From Nautilus pompilius (taxonomy: Eukaryota; Mollusca; Cephalopoda; Nautilida; Nautilidae): DNA of 64,000 nucleotides. Shown one piece after another: positions 10,298-23,499 of this stretch; the stretch's first letter is position 1; each line of letters begins with the position of its first letter. The stretch covers positions 310,001 through 374,000 of the forward strand of contig JACATO010002128.1 in assembly GCA_018389105.1 (NCBI GenBank). Direction: 5' to 3'. The translations under genes were made by a program, and so were the position numbers. The notes under the pieces are model-generated. The model was not told the DNA's origin. It did not search any database and was given only the letters and a program-made list of their open reading frames with translations.

Positions 10298-12689
10298 GCA
10301 GCGAATTCCTGCCTGATAAAGCAAAAAAAAAATCAGCCTATTCCTGTTTCTCTACATGATAACATTATTAACTAAAGGTCTGTGTAGGGGTGACTCTTAG
10401 AATTGATAATGTATTATTTTGACAAAAGCTGAAAACCCAAGTAGTTTTTTTTTTTCCTTGAGGTGATATTTTATTCCTGTGCAAAGCATTATATTCACTA
10501 CACAATCTGTCTGTCTGACTGGCTACATAGGTCACCATACCTATGGTAGCTCGTAAAACGTTGCATTATTTTCCCCATCTTCAGACTCCACAAGAAAAGT
10601 TCTCCCTAGAAACCAAATTAAAAGGCACTATGTTAATTAGTTTAGGTTAAAACTACAAATTTTTCAGGGTATTAGTTTTCATACAAAAGGTGGTGCTATA
10701 ACTTCCTTTTTAATGAGTTGACGTTTTCAAGTTTTTCATTTGTTATGTATACCTCTACTTATAGAAACCTGAGACATGTTCCTGATTGAATTGATAAGGA
10801 ATAACTTTACTTATATTCTTGGGTGTCCACAGGCTTTTTTATGGGTGTGGGAACAAATTGGCAATGAAATACTCACAGCTCACCATAACAAAACACTTTA
10901 TTCAATACAAACATCTCTGGTTTTGTCCAAATTTATCCATTACTTTTGTTTTCTCTTTGCTGGCTGTAAAATTTGTTTTTTGTCATATGGATGAAAAGTC
11001 AGTAGTCCAGCATTCTTTCCTCCATAACTCTCGGCAGGGTCTTATTCCTGTTAAAAAATTATACTAACAATATGCAACACAGAGAGAGCCTCAAGAACAT
11101 ATTAGACTCATAGCTGTTATGATAGTTCTAATTGTGTACTTGATCCTAACAAAATGATCTTAAAAAAGACTGGTAGATAGAATCTTTATTGGTAATAGCA
11201 CATGACATTAATTGTATCTGCTACTGTTCTACACCAGGATTAGAATAGCTTAATCTAAGGTTAATTTACTATAAACAGCCTGTTTTCAGTAGATGACCAT
11301 GTCATTCAATAAACCATAATCTTCCTATTTTCATTCAGTATTAAAAAAAACAACAACAACAAAGGAACAGTATGTCAGCAGGTACAGTTCCCTGTTCTTT
11401 GGTACATAATATTTTCATGTTTAAATTGAAATGAGACTACACCTAACCCTATTCCTAACCCTAACCCTAACTTTAAAGTTAGTATAATGATGATGACCAA
11501 ATCTCAGTTTCGTGTATTTTCTGTTGTTTCAGTTATTCCACAGATGCAAATGAAGAACTGCATTCAGTTTTGCTCCAAATCATCATCCAGAATCTCAAAC
11601 TGAAGCTAAAGTCAACTGAGCACCCGAACACCCAAAAAAGTATATTTTCAGGATGAATGGACCTTCCTGGATAATTTTACTCCAAAACAGACCAAATCTA
11701 CTAAAAAATTGCAAGGACTGAAAACAAACAACATTTCATTTAAATGGAATTTAAGTACAATTAAACCATGACTACAGACCAGCCATTTTACTAAACCCTG
11801 CTAATATTGTTAATTTGCTGACAAAAACATCTGAGAATGTTTTAACATTTTCAGACCATACACCCAGATGTGCACCAGGATGTTGTAGCAGCACACCCAG
11901 AAATGCCAGGTTGTGTGGCAATACTTATCAGCAACTTTCAGACATTTCCACTTTAAACCGACAAAATGAAGTCTTCATCAGGCGAAGCAGAAGTATGATG
12001 AAACTGGACAGTCAACAGAAGCAAAATCTAGCAAGATGACAATATCAGAAGGAAGAACATTTGTGATTTTATTTATTTATTTTAATTTTAGTTAATTTTA
12101 TTGCTTAATAAAGACTATGACAGAACTTTAAAAAGAGATACCTACTTAGATATCAGTTTCTGCACCACTGCTGATACTCTTATGCTACTGATAACAGACT
12201 TCTAGCCCCTAACAAACCTAGATATTACACCTTAGTTTCAAAACATGCTCATACAACACTGATTCAAAATAATATAGGAATAATGTGATGTAAATTGTAG
12301 AATCCTGACAGCTTCTCCTCATTCTTTTCCATAAGCTGAGCCACATGGATTTTCTTTAAGCAGTCTGGCTTCCACATCTAAGGAACAGAGAATTCTAACA
12401 GGGATTTCTCTGTTGAGAAAGTTGAAAGATAGGCCTGGCAATGCTTAGTAGACAACCATAGAATTACACTACCTCACCAGGGTTGTCTCCCTTGTAGGCA
12501 TAGTCCACATAAACACTAGAAATTTACCGAAGATGTGACATCTGCCAAGAATTCTAAACCGACTACAAACTTTGACATATAAAATTCATTTTGTGATATT
12601 ATGAGGATAGCAAATTAAGTATCTACATGACCTTCAGTAGTAGCACTATAGCGATCTACTTGCTGCTCCTGTTCAAATATCTGATATAA
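10298..12689. other. Non-coding stretch with a short telomere-like motif
   Basis: No gene was recognised. At 11446-11471 there is a short run of CCTAAC/CCCTAA hexamers (three clean units plus degenerate ones), an interstitial telomere-like patch. The frames at 10776-11067 and 11815-12039 show no domain. Confidence 0.4.
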
Positions 12690-13350
12690 TCTTGTGTCAG
12701 GGGTTGGGGCCGTTCCAGGAGCATGTGATCAATGTCTAATGTGCCTAAAAAGCTCATTCCATACATGTATAGGGTTTAGTCAATAGAATGAAGAGTCCAT
12801 GGAAGTACAATGAATCCTTGCATTATTCTCCATAAAGGTGAAATGATTAGCATAATGGATCGGATGACCTCATCCCGGTTGTGCTGACCTGCAACAGTTT
12901 TTGCAAAGATGATGATTTCATTTTTGTGGTCATGTGATACAGCACACCAGACAAGGCCATCACCATGCCAAAAGTGATCTCTCTAACGTGTTACATACAT
13001 TCAGCAATATGCTGAGTTGGTTCCAGCAAAGTGACAGTTGAATTTACTTTCATCAGAAAAGAGATGTCTGCCAAAGTCTAGTAAATATGAGTCCTAACCA
13101 ACTTCAAGCTCACCTTACAGTGGTGTGCTAAATACTTGATATCTAGCATGTAGATTAACAGAATGTTTGCTGACTTTATACAGTCTGGTTGGAGATATGG
13201 ATCTGGGCCTGCTACAATTCATTCTGAGATTGATCGTGTAATGGTGTGGCACCTGCTGCCATTACCAAATTCAGCTGATAGCACAGAGCTTCACTCCAAG
13301 TTTAGCAGCCACCTGGTCCATAGCCTAGCTACTGCTCCGTATCACTGCTT
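12690..13350 (-). mobile_element. Decayed Tc1/mariner-type transposase remnant
   Basis: Read on the minus strand with frame jumps and stops, fragments line up in the correct order for a Tc1-family transposase. An AAKLGV-like helix-turn-helix piece is near 13310. A spaced NCSRPRS segment is near 13190. The catalytic-domain start LFSDESKFN is near 13050, and LVWCAVSHDHKNE followed by AGQHNRDEVIR is near 12950-12860. A degenerate C-terminal part lies near 12700. DESKFN corresponds to the region of the first catalytic Asp in this family. No intact reading frame and no clear terminal inverted repeats were seen, so it is a fossil. Confidence 0.65.
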
Positions 13351-15479
13351 GTTGGTAAGTCATTACTAAGGCACCATTCTCTCATTTGTTTGGTAATCTC
13401 ATTATGTAAACATTGTGACATACTTGAAATGACCACTTGTGTGATTTTGCAGGTACATCCCACCCAGAGACAGAAAGCCCACTATGACATTTAAAGCAAA
13501 AGAATTGTCACATGACTCTGGCCTAAAGCTCACAAAATGTTGAAGGATTATAGCTGAGGCAACTGTAAATAAGCATAGGATTTCATAAAATATTCCTGTA
13601 TTGACTACTCTGTTCAGTGTATTAAAAAGAGAAACAAACTACTACTAAAAACCACTGCAATTATTTTGCTTTGACAGAAAATCTGCTGTGGATAATAGCA
13701 GTAATCACATCACCATCAGCTACTTGTGATGTAGTCTTGCATGCTTTCAATCTGTAAAGGATATTAAAAGTCTCTATTTCTCATATATCTTCTCACTCTG
13801 TCTGGCTGAATAACCCAGCCAGTCTGGGGGTGTCAATTCATTAAAAAAAATATTTCTTGCTGCCTTGCCCTTAATGAAACAAACAACAAAGAAATCTTTA
13901 TTCATGTGACCTTCCAGAGCCATCAAAGAATTCTGTTTTCCTCCATTCACTGTAGAAAACTCGTATACAGTGAATACTATATGGTGTGACAATTAAAATA
14001 CTCTTTTTCAATTATGGCACTAGAGATGTACTGTTTGTATACAAGAAATCCACAATTATTGGCATCTTTGATTACTATGCACTGTCAAGATTGTAACTCA
14101 ATCAACTAAGCCTTCTCTTAAAATGTGCTTCACCCAGTCAAGTTTGTTTTGATTGCATAACCTGGCTTAGTAATATGTTATCAACTCCTCTTTTGCAAGC
14201 AAGCTGGCATTTCAATGTAACATCAAACAAGCTTTGTTTAAAGTAAAGTCTGGGATATAGTGTACAAGTTTTTATCAGTCTAAAATTATCCCAAATAAAC
14301 AGGTCTTTCTTTCCAGTGGCTAACACCCTCAGATCAGCCAATAATAAGACTCCTGACCAAATTAACAATCCTCAGCTATAAATATTTGAATGCATGACAC
14401 GTCTAGAAGAATTGAGAGGGCTTGCTGAAATAAATGCATAGTAGGGAAACTTACTTGGTTTGGGAAGGCAGATGGCTATATTACATGAAACTGAACAGGA
14501 ATTTTAAGTTTGTGGAAGGTCATAATTATAAATAAGTTAAAGTTTAAGGAGTTAATATCAGAAATTTTTTTGCTTCTTTTTGTGAAGGAATGAAATAAGA
14601 AGCCAGCAATAGTGGTTAACAGTGAAAGCATAAACAGTTTAGAAATTGTATTGCTAACTCATCTCTTCTCCCCTCTAGTGACTGCCAATCAAATAAATAA
14701 AAGGGTCACATTCCTTAATGAATACTAGTCTTCTGATCATCAGAAGTATCCAGGTAGAGTCATCAAATAAAGCAGCAAGCTTGGTAATTTTCATTCATGA
14801 ATCAATAACACCGTGTTTGTGAGTATCTGAAAATCAATCCCAAAATCCTTGTGTAGGATGGCAATAATCAATTTTCTTTCATCAAACATCAGAGCTACAA
14901 CCATTAAAGCCGGCAAGCAAGTAGTTGGATTCTGACAGAAGAATAATGTATAAGAACACACCTTTAGGTCACCAATGATTTAGTTTATAGTTAAGAAATT
15001 AAAGGAATAACCTTGTACACCCTTGTAACTAAGCCCTATTTATTGTCTAACCTATACTTTTTCTATTTTGGCAAGTAAAAAGATACTTGGAGAATTATGG
15101 TCTCATTTCATCAAATATCGATTATCTGCTTGCCATTACTTATCATTACTTGGTTGCAAACCTATTTAAAATCCAACAAAGACCACCTGCATTCAGCAGA
15201 AATGGCTCGTGCCCTGGCTAAGTTTTGTCTATAATCACGATATGCATCTTTTTACAAATTAATATATTTAATGAGATAACAGACTAAATATTACCCAGTA
15301 GGCTAGATAAATGAAAACACTGCCAGGTTCTTCATTATATTGCATAAAGTTCTTTCAATAGGCTGACACCAGATCCATCTTTACCATGAGCAAAAGTTTT
15401 CATTAATAAAAAGATTAGACTTTTCACTCAGCACAACAACCACTGCCCGATACGAGCATCAGTGATCACTAAAACAGTC
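13351..15479. other. Non-coding stretch, no gene seen
   Basis: AT-rich, no splice-supported exon. Short frames at 13774-13992 (minus) and 14138-14368 (minus) carry no recognisable motif. The left part may include decayed flanks of the adjacent Tc1-like remnant. Confidence 0.4.
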
Positions 15480-16455
15480 TCATTAGTTAGTTTTTATAAC
15501 TGCTTTAGAAAAAAACACAATTCTCTGAAACAGTTCATACGAGGAAAACCGGTGAGATTCGGGTATAAATTGTGGGCACTGTGTGGTAGTTTGGGGTACT
15601 GCTATAACCTTGATCTTTACTGTGTTAAGAGTGCTGTAGATGAAGTGAATGAAGACTTTCTTGTTGATTCGAAGATGCTTGAAGGGGTAAAAGAACCCAG
15701 AGCACATTCCTGTTTTCTTTGACAACTATTTTACTGGATATGAGCTGCTAGTTCACCTCAGGAATATTGAATTCCAAGCAACAAGAGCACTGAGGGAAAA
15801 CAGACTGAATACATGTCCTTAGAAGTTGACCAACATGAAGAAGGAGAAAAGAGGATCGTATGACTTCATAAGAATTTCTTCATTTGTGTCAAACCTGATC
15901 AGATAGTTAGACAATAAATGTGCTATTATTGGAACTAATTACGATACTACTGAGTCTCTTGGAAAGGTACAATGGTGGCTGCCTGATATAAAGGCAAAGG
16001 GTAGCATCCTTCAACCAAATGCATTAAACTACAACAAACACATAGATGGTGTAGATCAACACGATGGACTTGTTGGAAAATATTCCGTGTCAATTAGAAG
16101 GAAGATATGGTACTGACCCCTCTCTTTTCACACAGATTTTAAACACAGTTGTGGTGAAAGCATGAATTATATATCAATTTGTGTATCAAGACAAGGAGAC
16201 AACGTGATGGACTTGTTGGATTTCAAAAGCTATTTGTGAACCTTACCTAAAGTTAGAAATTAGAACAAGATCGATGGGAAGAAAACTTAGTCTTCCAACT
16301 ATTTCATAAACTTTACCAGATATTCGATACAATGGTACAACAGATACGGTGCCCAAATAAACCGTGCATTGCAATACCCAGAACGTATTGCTCAACACAC
16401 AATGTGACACTGTGTAATGGTTGTTTTGGCCCATACCATAAGTAAACTCGATATT
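15480..16455 (+). mobile_element. Decayed piggyBac-type transposase remnant
   Basis: The plus-strand translation, with several stops and frameshifts, follows a piggyBac/PGBD transposase. The first block is KQFIRGKPVRFGYKLWALCG (15529-15588) and GYCYNLDLYC. After a frameshift near 15715 come FFDNYFTGYELLVHLRN (15716-15766) and LRENRLNTCP, then LDNKC and IGTNYD (15911-15945), LGKVQWWLPDIKAKGSI, NKHIDGVDQHDGLVGKYSVS (16033-16092) and a remnant of the C-terminal Cys-rich region near 16360-16440. NKHMGGVD is a hallmark block that contains a catalytic Asp in piggyBac elements. The 5' third is missing. The copy cannot encode a working protein. Confidence 0.85.
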
Positions 16456-19400
16456 CAGTCTCTTTAAAGGCAAGTATTGTCATAAGATGGAATCAAATGT
16501 ATTTTTGTTCTTATACTAACCCAGTGTCCTCATTTGAGGACAGCTATATTTTGCTCATTTCTAGAAATAAAGGGCATTTGAACACACTTGTATCATTTTA
16601 CATCCATCTTGAGGTAAATTTGAAAAAAAAAATCACAAGAAAATTGCAGAAATAAAAAACTTTGGATCTGCAAAAATAGAGTATTTAAAAGATAAAAGTG
16701 ATGCTAATTACCAGAAAGGGGCTTCTGTTCTGGGATATTTAATCTCCTAAAACTTCAGTCAGAAGAGGCAAAACCACTAAATCAATGTGTCCTACTTGGG
16801 AGGGGCCAATTTGGAGTTTCCCAGGTTTAACTGTCCACCAGCTTCAGAAATAGAGAGCTACTCAAACAAAGGACACCCAAGTAGATCTGTCCAACTCAGA
16901 GAATTAATTAGTAACTTATTTAAGTTCTTAGCAAGTGGAAAGCTGATTACACCACCATCTCTTTCTCGATGTTAGCAGGCATGATCTACGCCCGAATGCC
17001 AAACTCCCAGGTACTTACATCAATCTCAGTGTTAGCTGCTGCGTTTTTCAGGAGACATATCAAGTCTGTAATAAAAAGAAATTATATATTTTAAAGTTTT
17101 AAAAATCAGTAGACAGGCATGAATAATTGTTGAACAAACTGCAATAAAAACTACCAAACCAGTTGATCTTTTTTGTAGAGACAGGTGGCACATTACTGAA
17201 TAAATTAAAATGTACTGCATCTAATTGACTTAGTAGCTCAACACCTTATTGTTTATTTCCCTCCATCCAGAAACAAATAAAGCCGTAGCTGTTTATATAG
17301 AAAATTAAATGATTTACCTATTTACGTTAATATTTTATGTTATAAGTCTGCCAAATGGTTAAAATAGCAACAGAACAGCCCTGTATCTCATGCACATTCC
17401 AAAATGCGCCTACATGAATATATATGCACATTTTTAAAACCAATGTCAGTAAACAATTTGTGGATATAGTGTACATTAAAGAAACCAATACTTACAGGTG
17501 GATTCATAAGAAGTAATCAATGATTGCTCTAATGTTGAATTCAGATTTTCTATCTGGTATGTAAGCACTGTTATGGGATTTAAAAGGCATACATGTTAAA
17601 TGTTATTTGAGGACTTCTTCCTCATTACAAAGTACAGTCCCACAGCTAAGTTTATATTCCCAACAAAAAAATCCACAGGCATGAGCATTCGCCTAGCATT
17701 TTTTTTTTTTTTTCCTTTTTCATTTAATGAAATAACATTTAAAACTAAGCAATTTCTTGTAAGCCTTTGGCTTGTTTCACTGACAGTAATTGCCTAATCA
17801 CGCCTCAATCCCGCTGGCTAGGCAAATTGCTGGCCTACACATTTGGAAAGTTCTGAAACTGAAGCTAAGCGCTATTCGGTTGAAAAGGAAGCTCTCTCAC
17901 TGACGCTTGCACTGGATGGATCTCTTCTGTTGAGCTGACTGTAATACACTCACAGACTGATGTATAAGAGTGAGGGAAAACAACCATGAATGAAGCGCCA
18001 GCTTGCCCATAACAAATTACATCCTCAGCTGTGCACTGCATGAACTGAGCGAGTCTAGGCCTATTTACAGTATATTTAGGACAGATGCATTCTATGCACC
18101 TGGTTGTAAATTGTGTAGAGCTACCAAGGTGTGAGATTTGCGTGTGGAAAAGATTTCAAAATATTGTCTGATTTCTCTATTAAATCCAACGATAAGTTGT
18201 TCTCTCTGTAAAACCAAAAAAAAAAAAAAGGAATTTTTTCTATATCGCAAAGAAATATTTCAGTTTAACCAAAAATTTTTTAATCGAACAGGAAAATAAT
18301 ATATAAAAAAATAATCAGAAAGATGTTTTACATTTACTTTATTTTTGTTCTGTTCCTTTGCCAAACTGAGGAGAGGGCTTCAAAAAGATGTTACCAGCAG
18401 TGTAACAGGGCAGCTGCTCTGGGTACATTCTATAAGGGAACTACATGCAAAAAAATTGATTAACCTTAAAAAAATGTCATAAAAATTTTCAAATAGAGCA
18501 GTTAATTATGCTTATTTTATTGAGGAGGAAAAAAAGTGTCAGAAAAATCCATGACAAGAATTTTTTAATGGCTGAGAGACGTTTTCACGAAGAACGTCAG
18601 AGTCCATGGAAAAATGATATTAAAGGGCAACGATAATAGTAAAGCAATAACGTAATAGGCAAAACTTTTTCTGGAGCCGTCATAGAACGGAAATCAGTCA
18701 ACCTGAACAAGAATGTGTAATGCATGCACGACTTTGCAAACAGCAACTGACTTCGCACAATCAGAAGTCATTCAAGAACGCGGCAGTCCAGACTGCTCCC
18801 GGACGCCATTAGAGAGAAAGTGAAAGCTCCCACTACTTCCATTTTAACACAAGTGAGACACTTGCACCTGTCTTGAGAAAAAGAAGTGATTAACATCTGG
18901 CTTGATGCTGGAAAGGGCAACACAAAGTTCCTAATCCAGACTGTTCAGACACAACCTCGTGTTGTTCTCGATAACATTCAAAGTTGAGCGGATCAGCTCA
19001 CACAAATATCTCATTGAAAACAGCAGCAACACATCAATAATGCAATCAGATCTGGTTGACTACTCACTGCTCACTGGCAGCCAGAATGAGTACACGAGCA
19101 GTTTGCTGAACCTCAGCTTGAGGCTGTGGCCATTCCTGGGGTCTGTAAATTCCTCTTGTGCCTTGAGGGAAAGCTCTTTGACTAAGGCCTCTGAAGATGA
19201 TGTGAAAGGACTGCAAAACCCATTCACACAGTTCGATGCTGGTGAACTTAAAGTACTATTTAAACTTGTAAAGCATGCCAAAAAGTTCTGTCCCTACATT
19301 CAACAGCTTTCCTTCAGAATGTGTTAGGGGTCCATTTGAACACCTTCAGTGAACCCTAACCCTGCTTCCTCATTCCTTGGCTGAAGTTTTGATTTAAACC

Positions 19401-20941
19401 CATTTGGTTTGTCCATGCATGTAAACACATCCTCTCCTTATCCATGCATTTCTCATTTCAGTTCAATGAGATGTTCGAAGATGTCTTCCAGGTACATGAG
19501 CTTTGCCAACCAGTAGTTAGTTGTCGTGTAGCAAATTGGCATCCTGCAACTTGTGGTTCATCGTCAGGAACTACTGTACGTCATCCATCAGCTCAAAAAT
19601 TCTTGGCACAACCCTGCCTGGCAAAAGCCGGTAAACCTGTGTTTGAAAAAGTAGTAAGTGGTGATCCGTCCCCATTTCCTCACAAAGGGCAGAGAAAAGG
19701 CAGGACTTGGGAGCCAAGAGATCTTGATCTAATGAAGTTGAAAATGTTCATGAGTTGGGCCAAAGCTGACTTCTGCCTGCACACTGAGGTGCAGACACAG
19801 CTGTGGATAAGCCTTCATGAAGTAAGAATTTGGTTATACTAAAATATGGCACTTAACTCTTCCAGAACCAACTACTGCAAATCAAACATCAGCACTTTTA
19901 AAATTGGCATTATAGCACAGGGCACTAAACAAATGCTTTTAGTGGATATTTGTGCATGCGCAACAAAGGTTGTTGAGGGGGTTGAGAGCTGACTTCCCTA
20001 CTGTGCCATAATAACTGATGGGGAGGGAAGAGTGGGAGATGGAGTCTGGGGTTGGTTCGGCTATTGAACAGCATAGAGAGTTCACTGGTCCTAGTTTTAA
20101 ACAATGTGGTTTTTCCTTTCCACATTAGTTGTAAAATATTGTCTGGGAGCACTCACTCAGAAGCTCTTAGTAGCTGACTAACTGCCCTCTCTGTGAGGGA
20201 AAGCTGGACAACTACACACATGTATCACTCCATTTCACCGCCCTCCTCCTGCACTCCCTGACTACACAGGCTAGGCGGTGGGACCCCACCAGTCATCAAT
20301 GCCAGGGTTGAGCCGCATCCTGACTGGTCTTGGCTGCCAGCATGGAGATAAGCAGATTAAAGCACATTGAAAATATAGTAATGAGAGATGTTAGGTAAGT
20401 AGACGCTAGAGTTGAGCACACGAGTTTGTCCCCCCATCAAGGTCTGCCCGGTTGGTGTGAGCTGCTGCTTCATCAGCTGATCATGCAGGTTTTTCTAGTG
20501 ACTTTCAGATCTGGCAGTCATTTCCACTGAAACTGGCACAGGAAAGAATACAGACTAAGATGGAATAACTGATGTACTTGCTTTGCTAAAGGCTTTAAAA
20601 TTGTTCTTATTTTTTAAAAAAAATAATGTATAGTTCTTAACACTACTGGTGTACATGTAGTAAAAAAACTTGTTCATTAAACATCTTAATTAGTACAAAA
20701 ATAGTAATACACTCAGTTATCATCGTCATAGGTCAGATGGTACATTACATATAAGATTTTTATCCAAGTGTGAGAACAATTCAGAGTTAGACAGTAGCCA
20801 GTATGTGTGTGCACAGTTATGTTGCTGGATGTGTAACATCTATTTATGGACCAGTTTATAACATGATGCCATTTGGCATTTTATTACCACAGCATGGTAA
20901 TTTAATGTGAAGTCTGAGAACATATTTTACAAGGACTTACA
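16456..20941. other. Non-coding stretch, no confident gene
   Basis: No splice-supported exon or domain was recognised. Two moderately long plus-strand frames, 18959-19327 (122 codons) and 19444-19842 (132 codons), lie close together in less AT-rich DNA (18.7-20.4 kb). They could be fragments of an old element or of an unrecognised gene, but I see no motif in them. Confidence 0.35.
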
Positions 20942-21250
20942 ACCAAAACAAGTACAATCAGACCGGAAGCTTGGACTCAGGGGGGGGGGGTAGGGGCTGG
21001 AAGGTGTAAGCCGGGCAGGGTTACCAAAACAAGTACAGTCAGACAGAAGCTAGGACTCAGGGGGGCTAGGGGCTGGTAGGTGTAAGCTGGGCAGGGTTAC
21101 CAAAACAAGTAGAGTCAGAAAGAAGCTGGGACTCAGGGGGGCTAGGGGCTGGTAGGTGTAAGCTGGGCAGGGTTACCAAAACAAGTAGAGTCAGAAAGAA
21201 GCTGGGACTCAGGGGGCTAGGGGCTGGTAGGTGTAAGCTGGGCAGGGTTA
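20942..21250. repeat. Four-copy tandem repeat, unit about 76 bp
   Basis: Units start with ACCAAAACAAGTA at 20942, 21023, 21099 and 21175. The first is 81 bp because of a longer G-run (about 11 G); the others are about 76 bp. Each contains a G-rich core (GGACTCAGGGGGGCTAGGGG) and ends GGGCAGGGTT. Units 2-4 are nearly identical, which implies recent expansion. Confidence 0.95.
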
Positions 21251-21659
21251 CTGGAACTCAAACAACCCATATTATAAAACAAAAGAAATAAAGGGCCAGT
21301 GTCATGGGCCGTATTTAAGTTCCCCAATTCTGTAGCAAAGCAAGACTTGTGTTCCTCCATCTGTACTCTCCAGTAATTCTGTTCAGTCCCAGACTCTATT
21401 AAAACCTTGGGTCTCATGTTACAGGATCATTTTTGGGGGTGGGGTAAGGGCTGGGGAAGAGGGTTAATCGGATTTTATTCTGAATGCCGCACTCAGAGCC
21501 CATAATATCCGAGTCTCACCAAAAATATACTGAAAGGCGAGGAATAGAGACTGTAATTCGAATTAGGGTCGCCACAGATGGCCATCAGTTTTATGGGCGC
21601 TGCCGGACTCCAGGTGAACAATGCACATCGATATCTTATCGAGTTTAGAATACAAATAC

Positions 21660-22560
21660 ACCCCCCCCCTCACCTGGCTGCTCTGCAAATATTACACCTG
21701 GAGGGAAAGCGATGTGAGATCGGCCGGCCGATAGGGGAGTCGGGCTAAGTATGATTCGCCGCGATAAGGGCAGGTATATCCGCAGGTAAGCTGATGCAGA
21801 CGGTGGGTGGTGGGGGGGGGGGGAGGAGACCGTTCACACGTGTTAGTAATAATTGGTTAACAGAGAGGCCAGGTTCGCTGGCTGGCACGAGTACGATAAC
21901 CATGGTAACGAGTACTGCAGATAAACGCTCTCCAGCCCGATGAACTCCCGACATTTCTACAGTTTAGAATCTGCTTCCGCTAAAGAGGGAAAACTTCCGG
22001 CATCATCTCAGTTGTTACCCCCTCTCGGGGTTGGGGGGGGGACCCCTAACCCTCCCACCTACCTTTCCTCCAGGTTCGCCTGACAGGCCGGGGTGGTGGA
22101 ACACGGAAGAACACCGCGTGGCGACAGGAGGGAAGGACAAGCGAAGCACCGGTCGGTTTCCAGGGGCTAGCGACGACCCCTCCCCTCTCTCTCTCTCTCT
22201 CTCCCCCCTCCTCCGAGACGGTCAAAGCCCAGCCAGTAACCGCCGAAACCATAACAACGCGCACGCGCGCGCGCGGTAGGGGGGACGATAAACCCCCCGA
22301 CCGTTCGTTAAAAGTATGTCCGCCCTCACCTGCGAAGGTCCTGAGCTTCATCTCCCGCGCAGTCCCAGGGGTGGGCAGGTGAGTAAATCACGGGTGACCT
22401 CAGCCCCTGGATGAGCTCGCGAACTGACAGGCGGAATGCGGGCCGTCGGCCTCCTTATCCCCGCTGCTCTGGTCCCTCATCCATCCCGTGGGCGGCGGTC
22501 ACTTCAAACCTCCTGGCCCCCCCCCCGGCGATCCACGCGAGTTCGAGTTAACTTAGGGAT
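21660..22560. promoter_or_regulatory. CpG-island-like block with candidate first exons on both strands
   Basis: This stretch is distinctly GC- and CpG-rich compared with the rest of the window: FseI-type GGCCGGCC at 21723-21730, CGCGCACGCGCGCGCGCGG near 22258-22276, and G/C homopolymers. On the minus strand an ATG at 22349-22351 opens seven codons (MKLRTFA) ending at CAG|GTGAGG, a good donor. On the plus strand CAG|GTGAGTA occurs at 22376/22379. A (CT)n run is at 22185-22202. I read it as a promoter region. Which gene it serves is unknown; the GT62-like gene, which needs an upstream leader exon on the minus strand, is one candidate. Confidence 0.45.
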
Positions 22561-22574
22561 CAGTTGATCCCAAC

Positions 22575-22765
22575 ACCTACAGTCGGGGTCGCCGCGCCAA
22601 GCATCCCTACTGGTGTTCCCAATTACCGGCTGACCGCGGCCCCAGAGTTCGAATCCCAGTCGGGTCCGGCAAGGTTTCCTCCCACATCCAAAGTGTTCTG
22701 GGTGGCAAGTTGTCTGTTGCTCTCCTCCGGGAGGGGAGAGTCACCTGTTATTATTATTATCTTAA
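22575..22765 (+). mobile_element. tRNA-derived SINE fragment
   Basis: Contains a B-box-like GAGTTCGAATCCCAGTCGGG at 22645-22664, typical of the tRNA-derived head of SINEs. A body containing TTTCCTCCCACATCC and a (TTA)n tail at 22749-22760 follow. The head is degenerate, so the element start is approximate. Confidence 0.6.
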
Positions 22766-23499
22766 AGCACCTGCCGTTCAGTCTCGATTGGTTATAATGG
22801 TGTGGAGGCGACTGCTGATCATCAGCATCTCTAAGGTCGGTGAGGTGACTTTAATCTTTAAATGGAAAAGCCGACGCATGGGTGACAGCAGGGCTATGGG
22901 AGACAACTCACTCGGGGGGGGCTGTATTATCCGAGGGACGTGATAAACCCATTCCAGATCACTGTAAGCACGAGGGGGGGGGGGGCAACTGGTGAGATGG
23001 ATAAGATTCTTTCTACGAAAACAAAAACAGGATATCTGATAAAATAATGGTTTCTGCACGGGTCAGTTGGAACTGAAGAGCAGTCGTCGGCTGTCATTGA
23101 AGGGAAATGATTCCAAACCCTTGTTTGTAAGTTAACTTCAACAGACAGGGAACTGATAAAAGATGGGACCAGTTCAGTTCAGATATTTGCATTGAATTCA
23201 TGACAGCAGAAGAAAAGAGCTAAAGCTTAGAGTCCGAACCTGTGCAGGTGTGGAGTCTGTATTTAAGAAAGGATGCAGCTTGGATTAATTAGAATGTTTC
23301 CCTGTCTCAAGATCTTGGAATACGCTGGGTGCTGAAAAAATGTGACTACCAAGTTTAAAATTTGAGTTTTGAGGTAATGGACAGGGCACTTTCTCTCAGT
23401 TGCCTGTAGTTACTAATACTTACTTATTAGACTGCCGTATTCCTCAAGATGTTGGCTGCCTTTGTTCACCAGTACAATTTATCAACAGTCATCCTTGGG

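Noticed and set aside
19444..19842. Possible coding exon of 132 codons
   Set aside because: No domain and no convincing splice context; left as unassigned.
22640..22670. tRNA gene (GTTCGAATCCC B-box)
   Set aside because: No cloverleaf or anticodon arm could be built; it fits a SINE head.
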